Shown here piece by piece: positions 25,672-37,951 of a DNA stretch of 64,000 bases. Numbering within the stretch: the first letter of the stretch is position 1; every line of letters begins with the position of its first letter. The stretch lies in the NCBI GenBank assembly GCA_947561715.1, contig OX387198.1, positions 9,052,001 to 9,116,000 of the forward strand, in the 5' to 3' direction. Made by a program: the position numbers and the translations under genes. The notes under the pieces were generated by a model, which worked only from the letters and a program-made list of their open reading frames with translations, was not told where the DNA came from and made no database searches. The DNA comes from Ascidia mentula (lineage: Eukaryota > Chordata > Ascidiacea > Phlebobranchia > Ascidiidae).

Positions 25672-26138
25672 CAGGGCTGCCAGATGGTCAAAACACTTGA
25701 CGGCCAATTTTTTTTTCTCTTACGGCCAAAATTCGGCCAAATCACGTTAAAAGTTTGATAATTTCTACAGAAACGACTATATAGCCGGAAATAAATTCGT
25801 AAATTGTATGTTTAAAACACTGTTATCAATATGCTTATCAGTGGTTTCAAAACCGGTTATGTTGCTAAAGCATTACGATTGCAGCATAATTCTTTGCCAA
25901 CTCAGTCAAGATTAGTTTATGACGTAACAATTTTTCTGAGACATATTTATGACAACACAATCGTCCACAAATCTATTGACAACCTGAAACCAGCAATGCC
26001 TTGTGGATTTATATAGTACCAAGTGAAATTCGGCCAAATATCTGCCTTACGGCCAAACGATTTTTTTGCGGCCAGGCCGATTTTCAAACGGCCAAATTTC
26101 TGGAATTTGGCCGTGAAGACGGCCAAATGGCAACCCTG
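25672..26138. mobile_element. hAT-type MITE, 467 bp, with 8-bp target duplication
   Basis: The ends CAGGGCTGCCA and TGGCAACCCTG are near-perfect inverted repeats of hAT type. The 8-bp direct repeat ctccggac flanks the element at 25664-25671 and 26139-26146, the target duplication size expected for hAT insertion. Several ggccaa/ttggcc words give both ends internal self-similarity. No transposase is encoded, so it is non-autonomous. Confidence 0.9.
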
Positions 26139-26530
26139 CTCCGGACCACATAGACGGTCCAAGCAGTTACTGTCGCACACCTAAACGAAACAAGCAACAT
26201 AAACTACAATGCGCCACTATGACGTAACACACACAATGCTTACCGATAACTTTGGGCGCCAGAAGACTGTGAGTACAAAGGCAGCGTCAACACCGTGTGT
26301 AAACTTAATCACATAAACAAGGGCAGCTATACTGTTCAGCGAACTGACTTCTAAGTCATCGCATTTAAATGCCAAAGTTACAATTTACACATTTGGGTTA
26401 TTTGTTTTGGTACTTCAGTCGTTTCACACATATGTACAAATAGACTCGCCAGAAAATGCTCGCTCGCAACACAAAAAACCTTTTGCAGAATAAAAATTAC
26501 GTAGCACCGTCCTGCACAGTTGTCGGACAC

Positions 26531-28608
26531 AAAAAGCATAGAATACTAAAACATGGAATGGAAACTCTTTTCGTCACGCATGAGTAACACTTTACGCAAA
26601 ATGAAAAATGCATTGGGTTAAATGCGATTTTGGCGTTTTTCGGCGGCGAAAAACTTCAAGTTAATGTAACCATAAGAATTTATTTAAATGTAATTAAAGT
26701 AGTTTCATCCTTAATCTTTTAAAATATATGGATGATTTTAATTATGACGCGCTCCAATACACTTTTTAACCGTGTGTTACAAGTCACCTTACTGACCAAA
26801 AAAATATTAATACGTCATCGCGTCAACCTCAAAGATGACGTAAGAAATGTAATTACGTCATTCAAGTGATGACGTAATGTTTTAGATTTGCATATATGCC
26901 TAAAAAGCAATCATGGGATTCAGAAACCTAATATTTGAACAAAACAGTCTGACCCAGAGGTCACATTTTTGCAGTCATTATTGGGTATGTATCAAAATGT
27001 TTCATAAATCCTCTTTTTGTAAAGACATATGTTGGACAGATAGTTCAGTACTACATGAAGTAGTTTTTGGCCCAAAATGTCAGATTGTAGCTTTTGTAAA
27101 CCAGATAAGATAGGGCCAAATTTAGCTACTTAATTTTAAAGATTGTATTTACTTGGTTAACCATACTTAAATCTGGCCATTTTTCATCTTTTATGCAAAT
27201 AATATTAAATAATAAATAAATAGTGGTAACTATCTAAAACATATTGACATAATCAAATAAATTCTTGTGTCATTTTTTATATTCCATTGGTTTTGAGCAA
27301 TTCATGCCACATATGAGCCGATGCTCTGTGAATATTAATGAACTTGCTTTTTTTGTACTAGTAATCTACCTTATACATTTTTCCCACACATCACTAAGTT
27401 TTCTATTTGATTTCATTGTAAATATTTGGTTGTATATTGTCATTTTTGTCCGAAAGTTCGCCTTTAAGTGTTGATTAGTCCAATATCCCTGAGAAGAAAA
27501 CAAATTTGATTAAAATTATTTTTGTCAAAATTGCACACATAACAGAAGTATATTTTTTTACTCTTATCATAACACTTTGAATGGATGAATGCTCCTGACA
27601 CAGTTGAAAATATGTAATGTTTTGTTGAACTAAACATAATTGCCTTTTGTTTCAGCAAAATTGGACCTTAATATATTAATAACCTTTTTCACTAGTCATT
27701 TTTTTTCTTCGCAGATTAGTTTTAAGTAAAACACAACATAATTTGATTTAGATATGTATTAAAATGCTTCTGAGAGAAACATGTCATGTTGAAGAAAAAG
27801 ATGAAAGTTTTCAGAATTTGCTCGTATGCAAACACTTAAAAACAAATTATAGTTGGTTTATATTGGAAGTATTCCCACTGCCCTTGAGTATTTGCAAGCA
27901 ATCAACATATATTTTGTCAGGGCTTAGCTTTTTCAAACCCATATTATGCACAAAAATGTTGTTTTGTGTTGGACTTTAATGACAACATTTGCACTCAGCA
28001 GTGTGAACATGGTGTTGGTGGGGTATTTCCTGATATCAACTGATTTAATAATTTGGTTCATTATAATATCTCCATCTTCATCAAGATACAGAAATCGCAA
28101 AAAAAAGCAGTCATACTATCGTTTGTCAACTGTTTGTCAAATGCCCTGTTTTTGCAAAATAAATATTCCCAAACAATCGCATTACTGTGTGCAGAGATAC
28201 TGTCCTAGAAAAAAACATAATAAGCAAGTAGTTGATTTTACATAACAAGCATAGTAGTTGATAATATTACTCGATTTAGCCTCCCACTGCTTGCAAACAG
28301 CAAAAGCGCGCAATTATTTGTTTATAGTTCGACCCAAAAGGCAGTAGACAGCAAATCGCCTTAAAAAATGATGCGACGCGATTTATTCAAAATCATCCAC
28401 ATATTTCAAAAGACGAGGGAGCAAACTTCCTGTTTCTTTAAAAAAGTTTCAAATTTTGTTCTATTTAATGGGTTTTTAGGCCCCTTAAAAAACACCAAAA
28501 TCGCATTTAACCCAATGCATTTTTCATTTCGCGTAAAGTGTTACTCATGCGTGACGGCGCACTTTCAACGGAGTTTCCATTCCATGTTTTAGTATTCTAT
28601 GCAAAAAG
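26531..28608. mobile_element. 2.1-kb non-autonomous DNA element with long inverted ends
   Basis: The left end (26531-26775) and right end (28345-28608) are inverted copies of each other. Matching blocks include gcatagaatactaaaacatg, tgaaaaatgcattgggttaa and an inner tatggatgatttt word. Only short unsupported frames lie inside, and no transposase could be recognised. Superfamily is not clear. Four TGACGT-type sites cluster near its left inner boundary (26812-26878). Confidence 0.8.
26811..26880. promoter_or_regulatory. Cluster of four CRE-like sites inside the long-TIR element
   Basis: TACGTCA occurs twice and TGACGTAA twice within about 70 bp, at about 26812, 26847, 26863 and 26870. These match CREB/ATF cores. 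Any regulatory effect on neighbouring genes is inference. Confidence 0.45.
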
Positions 28609-29549
28609 GACAGAACCACGTTGCGTTATCACTTAAAACTTGGTCTCTTATTATTGCGCCACAGACTGTGTGAGATTGCAACACACATTAGTGTAGAGAA
28701 ACTTGTGCATTCATAGAATTCGGCAGTTACTGGCAAACAAGATTTAACATTGCTGTTATATTTTGAAAATTACCAATGAATATTCTGCCACTCGAATACA
28801 AGGATTTTATTTAAATCTAGATGTTCAGTCGTTTGTATGATCTTTTAGACCTCTGAGGCTCTGAACTGTAACGTGTAAAAGAACCATGCAGATTGACGAG
28901 TTACCCGCGTCCAAAGATTTGTTGACTGGAGATTTTCTTTGGTGGCTATAACTTCCTTTGGTTTTAAGACCGCAGTAGTCGGCAACCCAAAGATAAGTTT
29001 CAGACCTAGGAGCGCTGAACATCTACATCACAACGTGCGGTTGGTCACCGAGATCTACGATGATTTATCTGCGTTGTTGTTTTTTGCGCAAAATGCATAT
29101 TATTTCATTTAATAAACGTATGATTGGTCAAGCAGCATGTCTGTTGTTTCCAGAGATTGATAATAAGAGAATCTGCTGTTAATGAGCCTATCAGTTCTCG
29201 AGCCTATCAGTTAATGAGCTGTTAACGAGCCTATCAGTTCCCAAAAAATAAATCCACTTACTATCGCTCTATTTGTTTTGTTGTAGAAAAAAACTACCAA
29301 GCATAAAATTATATTCATTGGTCCCTTGGAGTCATATGGGCTCTGGTGCGCCCTACGAGCTGCATACCAACCTTTCATGGGGCCTGCCCTATTAAAGCAT
29401 GCGCAATGAGTCTGTGATGGGCGGCCACAGACCTATTGGCTAAATGTCTTTTCCAAATGTCGCTATGTGGGAATCAATATCAGCAGTTTAAACAGAACAA
29501 ACACTTCATTATTTGTATTACGGGATAAAATCCCAAGTCGGATGTGTCT
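28609..29549. other. Intergenic C-D, short repeats only
   Basis: No gene found. Near 29182-29240 the phrase gagcctatcagtt occurs three times in tandem-like arrangement with variable spacers. Confidence 0.45.
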
Positions 29550-31961
29550 TGCAGCGTACATGTAGGATTCCCAGTCGCTGCTTTGCTGAAGCTAAAGTCT
29601 GTTTGCGTGTTCTTGCTGATATAGACTACTGAATTAAAAGCTCCGTGAACAGACTTCTTTATTAATGGAAACACACGATTGCAATTACCAGGTGGCTTAA
29701 GTTTAACTTGTTTCAAGCGCGTTTAACACGTGACTGAATTGCAGCGAATTTAACCATTAAAAGAACGTGCGAACGTTTACAGCGCGATGGCAAGAATAAC
29801 GACAGGGCCGAGGGAATACGAGCGACTGAGAGGGTCGACAAGACTAGCCTCGACTAGACTGAAGTGGTTGAAGGATTACGAAATGAGCGTTTTATAACAA
29901 AGTGTCAGAAAAAAATTGTTGTCCAGCAGGATGCCAGAAAGCCTGTGGGAGCTCCTGCAGGAAAGCTTAACACCGTCTGCAGTCTTCGGTCCGTATGTGT
30001 TCCAAATGTGTAAAGAATTAAGTAGGGAAACATGCGTGTTGCTACACATGTCCCTTCCTTGTGAAGATTGATAGTTTCTATCCGAAATCCAGTGTCGTCT
30101 TGACCTTTGGCTGTTGAAAATTGGGTTGCATTGAATTCGGTGATTTGTGGTGGTTATCGGCCGCATTATCGTCTTGGTTTTGCTGTCACGGGGATTCTTT
30201 TTTTCTGCTGTGTACAAAAGAAAATCAGCAGTAAAATGCTCAAACAATTCAAAATATCAAGCGTTTATGGAATTTGCGTGCTGCATGACAAATTAAAAAA
30301 GGTTATTAAAAACTAAAATGAACCACAAATTCCATCGCATTGGAGCGTGCGCAACCAATGCTTACATTTTCTCTTGGGCCGTCAAAAAGCATAGGCAACG
30401 ACCCGCATGCGACTTAATATGCGCGTATAAAAAATAATAAGGGCTCAGCTGGATGGCCGTCAAAAAGTAAATTGGCTCATCTCGTGTAAAGAAATCATCT
30501 GTACTCATTCAGGTACATAAGTGAATAAAGAGCTGGCCTCGCAATAGCAATATGCAACCAATAGTTGTATAGGTTTAACCAATTATCCTCAATGCCAATT
30601 TTTGGAATAATGTCAAGTTTTAAGACACGTCACACTTAATACTTCCAAACTGGAGGTGATCTTCCTAAAAATAATGGACTTACAAGAGTTAGGCGTCCTC
30701 TCGTCAAATTAACGCTACAAGAAAATGTCAAAAGTAGACGAGGACTAAGTTTGTGGCACTAATAGTAGTAAAAAAAATATGTTTTAGGATATGACAGCAA
30801 CAAAGACCATACGTTAAAAGTGGTAGTTTAGTTTAGGATAAATTCATGTCACAAAAATATGGGCCAAAACTTAAAATCATACGTGAGTTAGGTTAATCAG
30901 CAGTTTCATGCTTCAACCAGCCATATAACAACCCTAGCTAAAATAGTGCAAGGATTTCTCCTAAAGGAACGTCAGTCGTGCTTGACTAAATGCCATTGGC
31001 ATAGAAGTCATGTCGTCAAGACCAGGGAAGGTCTAAGGTATTCCGACATTATGACTAAAAATTGTATCTGTGTGACCTTGCTACACGAAGGGCGTCAGGT
31101 CCCCTAACTGCGCCGCGCCTCTGCTGTTGTGCATATGGAGGACTTTCTAAGCAGACAAAATGTTTAGGCTAGGGTCCACAATTCACCATTAAGTAACGTC
31201 AAACACGTATGCCAATAAAACTAACGTTTTAGTTACATGAGTTACTTCAACTAAAGAACCCCTTTCTTGAAACAAAAAGAATATAATACACACATACATA
31301 CATATTGACATAACCATATAGGATAGGCGTTTTACTTGCATAGTATAGTTTCACAGACAAAACATGCTATAAGAGCAGTTTGGCTTTAAACGTAGTGACT
31401 TATAAATATTGCGTTAAAACTTATATATTAAAATTACAGTACCGGGTTATAATTGATTCTTAGTCATTGCGTCCACATCTATTCTCGCGTCCGTCGTGGT
31501 TATAGAGCGAGAAGCACTATCTGCCATTCGCCACGAAATTCACTCCTAAACAAGTAAAATTTCGTGAGAATCACAAAGTACAATGCAATAGAATATTACC
31601 AAAAATAAACGGAACAAACCAACCTGATAAGAGCAATTGTGATCACATCGAGCAAGGTCACCAGTGCAGCGTACAAGTAGGATTCCCAGTCGCTGCTTTG
31701 CTGAAGCTAAAGTCTGTTTGCGTGTTCTTGCTGATGTAGACTACTGAATTAAAAGCTCCGTGAACAGACTTCTTTATTAATGGAAACACACGATTGCAAT
31801 TACCAGGTGGCTTAAGTTTAACTTTTTTCAAACGCGTTTAACACGTGACTGAATTGCAGCGAATTTAACTATTAAAAGAAAGTGCGAACGTTTACAGCGC
31901 GATGGCAAGAATAACGACAGGGCCGAGGGAATACGAGCGACTGAGAGGGTCGACAAGACTA
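29550..31961. mobile_element. Possible short non-coding LTR-type element or long direct-repeat pair
   Basis: Two direct repeats of about 297 bp (29550-29846 and 31665-31961) bracket about 1.8 kb with no recognisable protein. They look about 98 percent identical by eye, so the insertion or duplication is fairly young. Repeats start TGCAGCG and the right copy runs on to ACTACA; GTCT adjoins the left repeat and also follows the ACTACA of the right one. A typical primer site and polypurine tract were not evident, so a simple segment duplication is also possible. Confidence 0.45.
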
Positions 31962-31964
31962 CAG

Positions 31965-32623
31965 TCTTGTCACAATAGCCCATATTGGAAATGCAAATGA
32001 ACTACGGTTCATACGGTAGATCACGTGACGTAAACGTCACTGAACTGTGAGAAAATGGTCTTGAACGGTGTTTTGCGCAACATGGTATCGGTAACACATA
32101 ACGCCTAGTTGTAGTTTTGAAATATCAGTAGCAAAATTGCTACATGTGACAAACAATTACCATCCATTTAACTACCTTGATCTGGTGCTGCACACGCATC
32201 ACTCTGTCAAAAACCTCATATTGTTTGTCATGTTGGATTTTTGTCGCTCCTTTTTTTCTTTTTTTTTGTTTATATTTTTTTGCAAATTAGAAGGAAACGA
32301 TTTACAGTAAAACAAAACAAACGTGTACAAAATAGCCAGTGCAAGTAATATAAAAGACGTACAAAAGCAGTGGTTGCTTTAAAGACACTTGCTGAGTGAG
32401 CACATTAAAAACAACAAAAATTTACAACGTAAAAAAAAGTTAATTGTTCTCCATACTAACCACCAAAAAGACTGATCACCAAAAATAAGCATGAACTTCT
32501 GTTTTTAGAAAAATTGCCCCCAAACATTTTTTATAACCTTGAGGCCTGTCATTTCTTACATGTTGGAACTGGTTATTTCATCATTTTTTCAAGACTGTTG
32601 TTGCATCACTTTAATTCTATAAA
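31965..32623. other. 3' flank of gene D, no feature seen
   Basis: AT-rich sequence between the direct-repeat element and the stop codon of gene D. No supported coding or RNA feature. Confidence 0.45.
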
Positions 32624-35549
32624 TTAGGTGTTGTTGATCACATATCCTTTCCCCGCAAGTGTTTCCTCAAGAACCTCCGCCAATAAAATCATCTCGTTCG
32701 CCCTGAAGTAGTCGACCATCTTCTCCGGGGTAAACTCGCGCCCTATTTTGTTATGCATGCATCGGAAGACGTTGACCAGGAATTCTGTTGTTGTTTCTGT
32801 GGCAAAAACACTTTACTGTGTAGCCTCTACAAAAGAATTGTATGTAGTCTGTACAGAAGAATTGTATTTAGCCTGTAGAGAAGAATTGTACGTAGTCGGT
32901 ACAGAAGAATTGTGTGTATATAGTCTGTACAGAAGATTTGTGTGTAGTCTGTACAGAAGAATTGTATGTAGCCTGTACAGAAGAATTGTGTGTATATAGT
33001 CTGTACAGAAGATTTGTGTGTAGTCTGTACAGAAGAATTGTACGTAGTCGGTACAGAAGAATTGTGTGTATATAGTCTGTACAGAAGATTTGTGTGTAGT
33101 CTGTACAGAAGAATTGTGTGTAGTCTGTACAGAAGATTTGTGTGTAGTCTGTACAGAAGAATTGTGTGTAGTCTGTACAGAAGAATTGTGTGTAGTCTGT
33201 ACAGAAGAATTGTACGTAGTCGGTACAGAAGAATTGTGTGTATATAGTCTGTACAGAAGATTTGTGTGTAGTCTGTACAGAAGAATTGTGTGTAGTCTGT
33301 ACAGAAGATTTGTGTGTAGTCTGTACAGAAGCATTGTATGTAGCCTGTACAGAAGACGCGACTATTGTTATATGTTGTAAAGTGACAACTTACTGGCATT
33401 ACTTTCGCACGTTGAAATCTGATTAACGGAAAGATAGAAAGCTTGTCCAAATTTCTTGATCAGTTCAGACGTGATGTTTACTGTAGAGTTCTCAAGATTC
33501 CAGAGGCATGTTTCTAGCACTGTCACTGCAAATGTAAGTATTTTACGATGGTTTTAGCAATGAGGTGTGAAGAAAAAAAATGGGGCGATGTCAAGTGTAT
33601 CCCAGACAACCAAAATTGAAAATTGGGTTTTAGAGGAAAGAAAGTTTTAGTGTCTTCTTTCAAACCAAATAATTATGCTGGCCTTCTAGTAATTGCTAGG
33701 AGATTGTACGATGAAATGGCACCAAACATTTATATTTAAACTCCCAAAGGCAAGCACTAACTTGCACTGATTAGGTCTTGCATTGAACGTGTAGATGCTG
33801 CAGTGCATGAATTTGTGGCAAAAGCAGGGTTGTCAACACCACCGTTCTCATTCTGGTGGCGAACCGGTGGCGGTAGTTCACTGGTTGTTGCTGCGTTGCA
33901 CCCCAGGTCCTGAAAAGGTTCGGCCAGCAACTTATCCCTGTCAGACCTAAACTCTTGAGCGCTAGTTGTAAACTCCGAACAAGCTGTAGTCGGAACACAG
34001 CTTGCAACTATCCCACTTGCGTCAAGCGAAGACTCCAGGGGTCTGCGAAAGTAGCAAACAACGTATTTCAGGTTAACGATGCTTTTGGTGGTTGCACATT
34101 ACAAAGCGCTAGGGTATTTACAGTTTAACGTGCTAGAATTTGATAAAATGGCAATTTACTTGCTTACAGTTTGGTGGGGTAGTTTTGCGAAAGAGTTCCT
34201 TGTGAACTTTGAGTGGAAAAGTCGGAGGTCTGCTGATGTTCCACGTCGGTACGTGCGCTGTTATTCGTGCTCTGATTCTACGCACAAATGCAAGGCACCA
34301 CAGTATTTACGAGGTGTTTTCACTGTGCAAAGATTTCGTCACCTGATGCGCTCTTCGGTTTTTGCACTTTGAAACAACACAAACGACCCCAACAACGATT
34401 ACCAGAAGCGCAGCAGATACGCCGGAAACCTTTCCCCAGTTTGGGCCAATAAACCCTGACGAAAGGATGTTTATAAAACTTTTGCAATATCTCATTAATT
34501 TCTGTCAATACTAAGTAACGCAATTAGAAGCCAAACTCACGTTTAAACAAGTACCCAAATATTTCGCTGAAACTTGCGTCTTGCAAACAGGTGCAGTTGC
34601 ATGCGTGTCCAAGTCCAAAATGTGGAGTTGAGTTTGCCACTATTGTGTCGTTTATATTCAAATAATTGTTGGTGGCATTTCGAAAATGTCTGCAAGTGTT
34701 GTTGCTCAATGTTTATGATATATAAAAGCCATAATGTTATTATTGAAAATGCTTTTTTAATACAAGTTCGTACTCGATTAGTCACACATTTGCTCAGCCA
34801 AGTTGTTTTTTGTGTATATTACACGCAAGCAGGCAAACCTGGGTTAGCTTGTGTTAACTTTACCTTCAAACGTTTGGCCCTTCAAATTACAGTTATGTAA
34901 CAAGCGCAACCACGCTAAAGCAAGACCAGGATACCACCCTATAACAATTCCACCACACCACAAATTAGCAACCTAGCATACAACTCAGTGTTAAAACGTT
35001 CAAAGAACCATATTGTAACAAGAGGACAGTTGGAAAGACTTCCGAGGTCTATTTGTGAAGGTTTTTGACCTATCGAGCCATCACCCAACATGTTTGCATG
35101 CCATACGTACAACTTCATATTTACAATAGCGCCATGGCTACAGTATCATCGCGCCAGTCGTGTGTATAATGTAAACCCAACCGCATGCGAGGTGTTGACG
35201 CGATGCCTGCAGCTTCAGTCAAGTGCTGGTTCGTCACGTTGTAGTGTAAGTCGGCGTCCTGTGTCGCAGCAACGAGTGGGGCCTGCAAACCATTGGTACA
35301 CAATAAGCAAAATACTATGGGTGAATGCATGTCAGAGGCTGAGAAATGTGTCGCCATTAAACAATAGTATACACGTATATACACTTATGTAGGGTACAGC
35401 GTTGGTGGGAAATGACCACCAACAACAACAACATCAACATTAAACTCATTACTCAATTTATTTACCTTATATTTCAACAGGACTGGTCTTACCTGGAAAA
35501 CGACCACACCGAGCAGGGCGAACAAGGTAACAGTTTGATTCAAGATCAT
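32624..35549 (-). CDS. Death receptor D with cysteine-poor ectodomain, 345 aa
   Basis: Seven exons join in phase: 35493-35549, 35182-35282, 34541-34689, 34311-34455, 33762-34042, 33394-33525, 32624-32796. Residues 1-19 are a signal peptide (TVTLFALLGVVVF core). The ectodomain (about 20-110) lacks the DPCPHL/CCxC repeat of its neighbours: only CNCTC remains, with several N-glycosylation sites (NVT, NAT, NDT, NST, NCT). The transmembrane segment near 112-131 reads VSGVSAALLVIVVGVVCVV. One long linker exon holds SAQEF, a TRAF2-type motif. The death domain follows at about 245-335. The intron splitting it contains a 530-bp minisatellite. Ligand recognition is probably altered or lost. Confidence 0.82.
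32820..33353. repeat. 24-bp minisatellite in the death-domain intron of gene D
   Basis: About 21 copies of a unit like agtctgtacagaagaattgt plus gtgt, some with an inserted tata. The unit length keeps reading frames open on both strands, which creates spurious long frames. On the gene strand every unit contains a pyrimidine-rich TTCTTCTGTACAG that mimics a splice acceptor. Confidence 0.9.
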
Positions 35550-37951
35550 TTGGCAAATTTTCTCTGGTAACAGCTTACTGTATGCTGTGGGGTTTATAAG
35601 ATAAGTTCTTTACTTGCAACAGGTATGGATAAGCATTGCAGCGGAAGTAACTTGTCTGGTAACTTGCAAAGTCACACGTTATCAACCTCTTTATACGTAA
35701 CCGAACCTTTTCAAAACGTCTGTGTGACAGCACTTGTACCTTAATCAAACTTTGCTAAACATTCAATGCCGTAATTCAGATAATTAACAAAGCTAGCACA
35801 ACATTCAATCAGATAATTCTCGGCAATGCCTATGTACGTCAATTAGTTCCGCTGAGACTAGGTTACGAAGTGGGCCGATCACGAGACGACTTGACGTCAA
35901 GGACCCTCAACCAATCACGGTTCGACACACGATTGGAAATAACTTTCGGTGCTTTTTTCGGTGGTGCTGGAAAGGTGAATGCTGCTACGTACTTTTGATC
36001 TGCTTCGCGACGAGAGAAACCAGTGCTTGCGGCACGGGCTGGCAGTAATATCGTACAACACATACCCGCGGAAAAGCAGATAGGTCTTTCTATATTATAC
36101 ATATGGCACTGGGCACTTGTAGTATTACATAGGGCCTAAAAAAATTCCTCACAAAGTGAAACACAAACTTTTGTCTCATTACATCTATGCTATACCTTAT
36201 CATATCACTACTACACCAGCACGAGTTTATGTTTCGCTCTTTCATATCCTTGGCTAGTATTGTGGAGTTGTAAGACGTATTGCATCACCTATGTATATTG
36301 AAGGTTAAGGCGGGTCGCAGGTGGCGTGATTTCTCGTCTGGCACAACGTGATCACTGATCCGTGCAACTTGGGAGTTTACGTTTATTATCTATCTATATG
36401 TGTACACAATGGCACTGTTCAGACATGCGCAGTGTACAAGTATTATTTGCGCAACAGCAACAGTAAACGTGTTTTTATATGTAGCATGGACTGACTCAGA
36501 GTAACACAATTACAACTTTTCATAACAGGCCGTTTGCTCATACCTTTTTTGGTTCTTAAATGCAGTCAGCCAAAAGTTTACGACTAAAAACATATAAACG
36601 TTGTATTATATTCTTCAACAACGTATTTCAAAATTAAATTTGGTGCAACAATGCAATGTTGCTTTAACAGAAATCCAACTTAAATTTGACAATCACACAA
36701 ACTGAAAACGCATTTTGTCAAGCAAAGCACACACTTTTTTATTAATATACATATATACACTTTCTATCGTCGCAAATAAGCGCGATTTTTGTGTGATGAG
36801 ACAAGGTCTTGACGTCCACAATTGCGTATACACACTTGATCACATGCAAGAGTATAGCGTTTCATACTGGTTGCTGTCGGTCAATTTATCACAAGCGATA
36901 TATCTGCTTGGACAATATCACGGCCGAGCAACTCAACAAATCTCGTGAAAACAAGGACAACGTCACTTGTGAGAAGTAAGCAAAAGCACTCAGGGCTTTT
37001 TATAGTAATAATAATATTTCTTTGAATAAAAGTGTTTTGTTTCATGGTAGGAGTATTGCCCTTCGGCTTTTTGGGTCAATTACTGGTTGAACCCACACCA
37101 AACAACCCTCCACATAATAACATCACGTGGGAGAGACGCATTCGACAACAACAAAAATGCAACACAATTCGACATGGCAAAAACATTACTGCTGCTTAAA
37201 AAAAAAACTTATCGTGCGAACAAAGGAAATTCGCCGAAGCATTTTAATTCATTGAAAACAAAAGCATGTCATTAAGCCAACAAATACAGAAGGGAGAAGT
37301 TACACTAACCTATGCCAGTCATAAGTCGTATTATATATAGGTACTAGTTTTGCAGAAAATTGGTACAAATTCACGAAAGTTTGGGGAATAAAATGTCGAT
37401 CTGAACGTTTTTTTGTTACGAGTTTGGGTCTGCGACTGAAAAGTTGTGTAAAAGTGGTCATCGCTTTGTTTCGTATTTTGGAACCGTTAAAATAAATCTT
37501 ACTTCATTAGAGTCAATTTTGCGCATCCAAGACAGGAATAAAACGGTTTCTTGCGAAAAAGAACCAACGTGTGCGCAAACTATCCAAGGGAAATGTAACT
37601 TAATGGACTTCAACCTTGTGCAAACCATCGGATTTACTTAAGCCCAAGTTTGTTGTGAGTGTGAATAACCCTTTAAATCAAGATAAATTCTTTATTTCTA
37701 ACAATGTTAAGCAAAGGTTATCAACCAAAACGCAAGAAGGTATCTTTTTAGCAAGAAACTGGTCACTCCTGTCGCTTAAACAGATCTTTTAAAAGCTCAC
37801 GCAGGGCAATACATCCAAATTTGCCTTTTAATTTTGCTTGCTGGTCCGAATTCAGTCTGGCATGGAACTGCCAATCGTGAGCTTTAAAGAAACTAGTTTA
37901 AACCCTAGTGTTTTGCTTACATAAAAAATACACACGCCTGATCGAAAACGA
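35550..37951. other. Intergenic D-E, includes one arm of a segmental duplication
   Basis: No gene supported. The stretches 36779-37080 and 37741-37920 recur downstream of gene G (48548-48900 and 49688-49880). The minus-strand 79-codon frame at 35863-36102 has no recognisable domain. Confidence 0.5.
36779..37080. repeat. Segmental duplication, copy at the 3' flank of gene E
   Basis: Nearly the same sequence as 48548-48900, including ttgtgtgatgag, gatcacatgcaagagtatag and tttatagtaataataatatt. The second block 37741-37920 likewise matches 49688-49880, in the same order and orientation. Confidence 0.85.

Noticed and set aside
26913-28245. Short frames inside the long-inverted-repeat element as a transposase
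   Set aside because: They are unrelated hydrophobic or AT-biased fragments with no transposase motifs.
32748-33450. Long open frames on both strands with repeated YRRIVCSL, VCTEELC and TDYTQIFC motifs
   Set aside because: They are produced by the 24-bp minisatellite, whose unit length is a multiple of three, and lie in the gene D intron.
34864-34938. Candidate extra exon of gene D reading WYPGLALAWLRL
   Set aside because: The frame needed does not fit the phase of the flanking exons, and skipping it gives a consistent 345-residue model.
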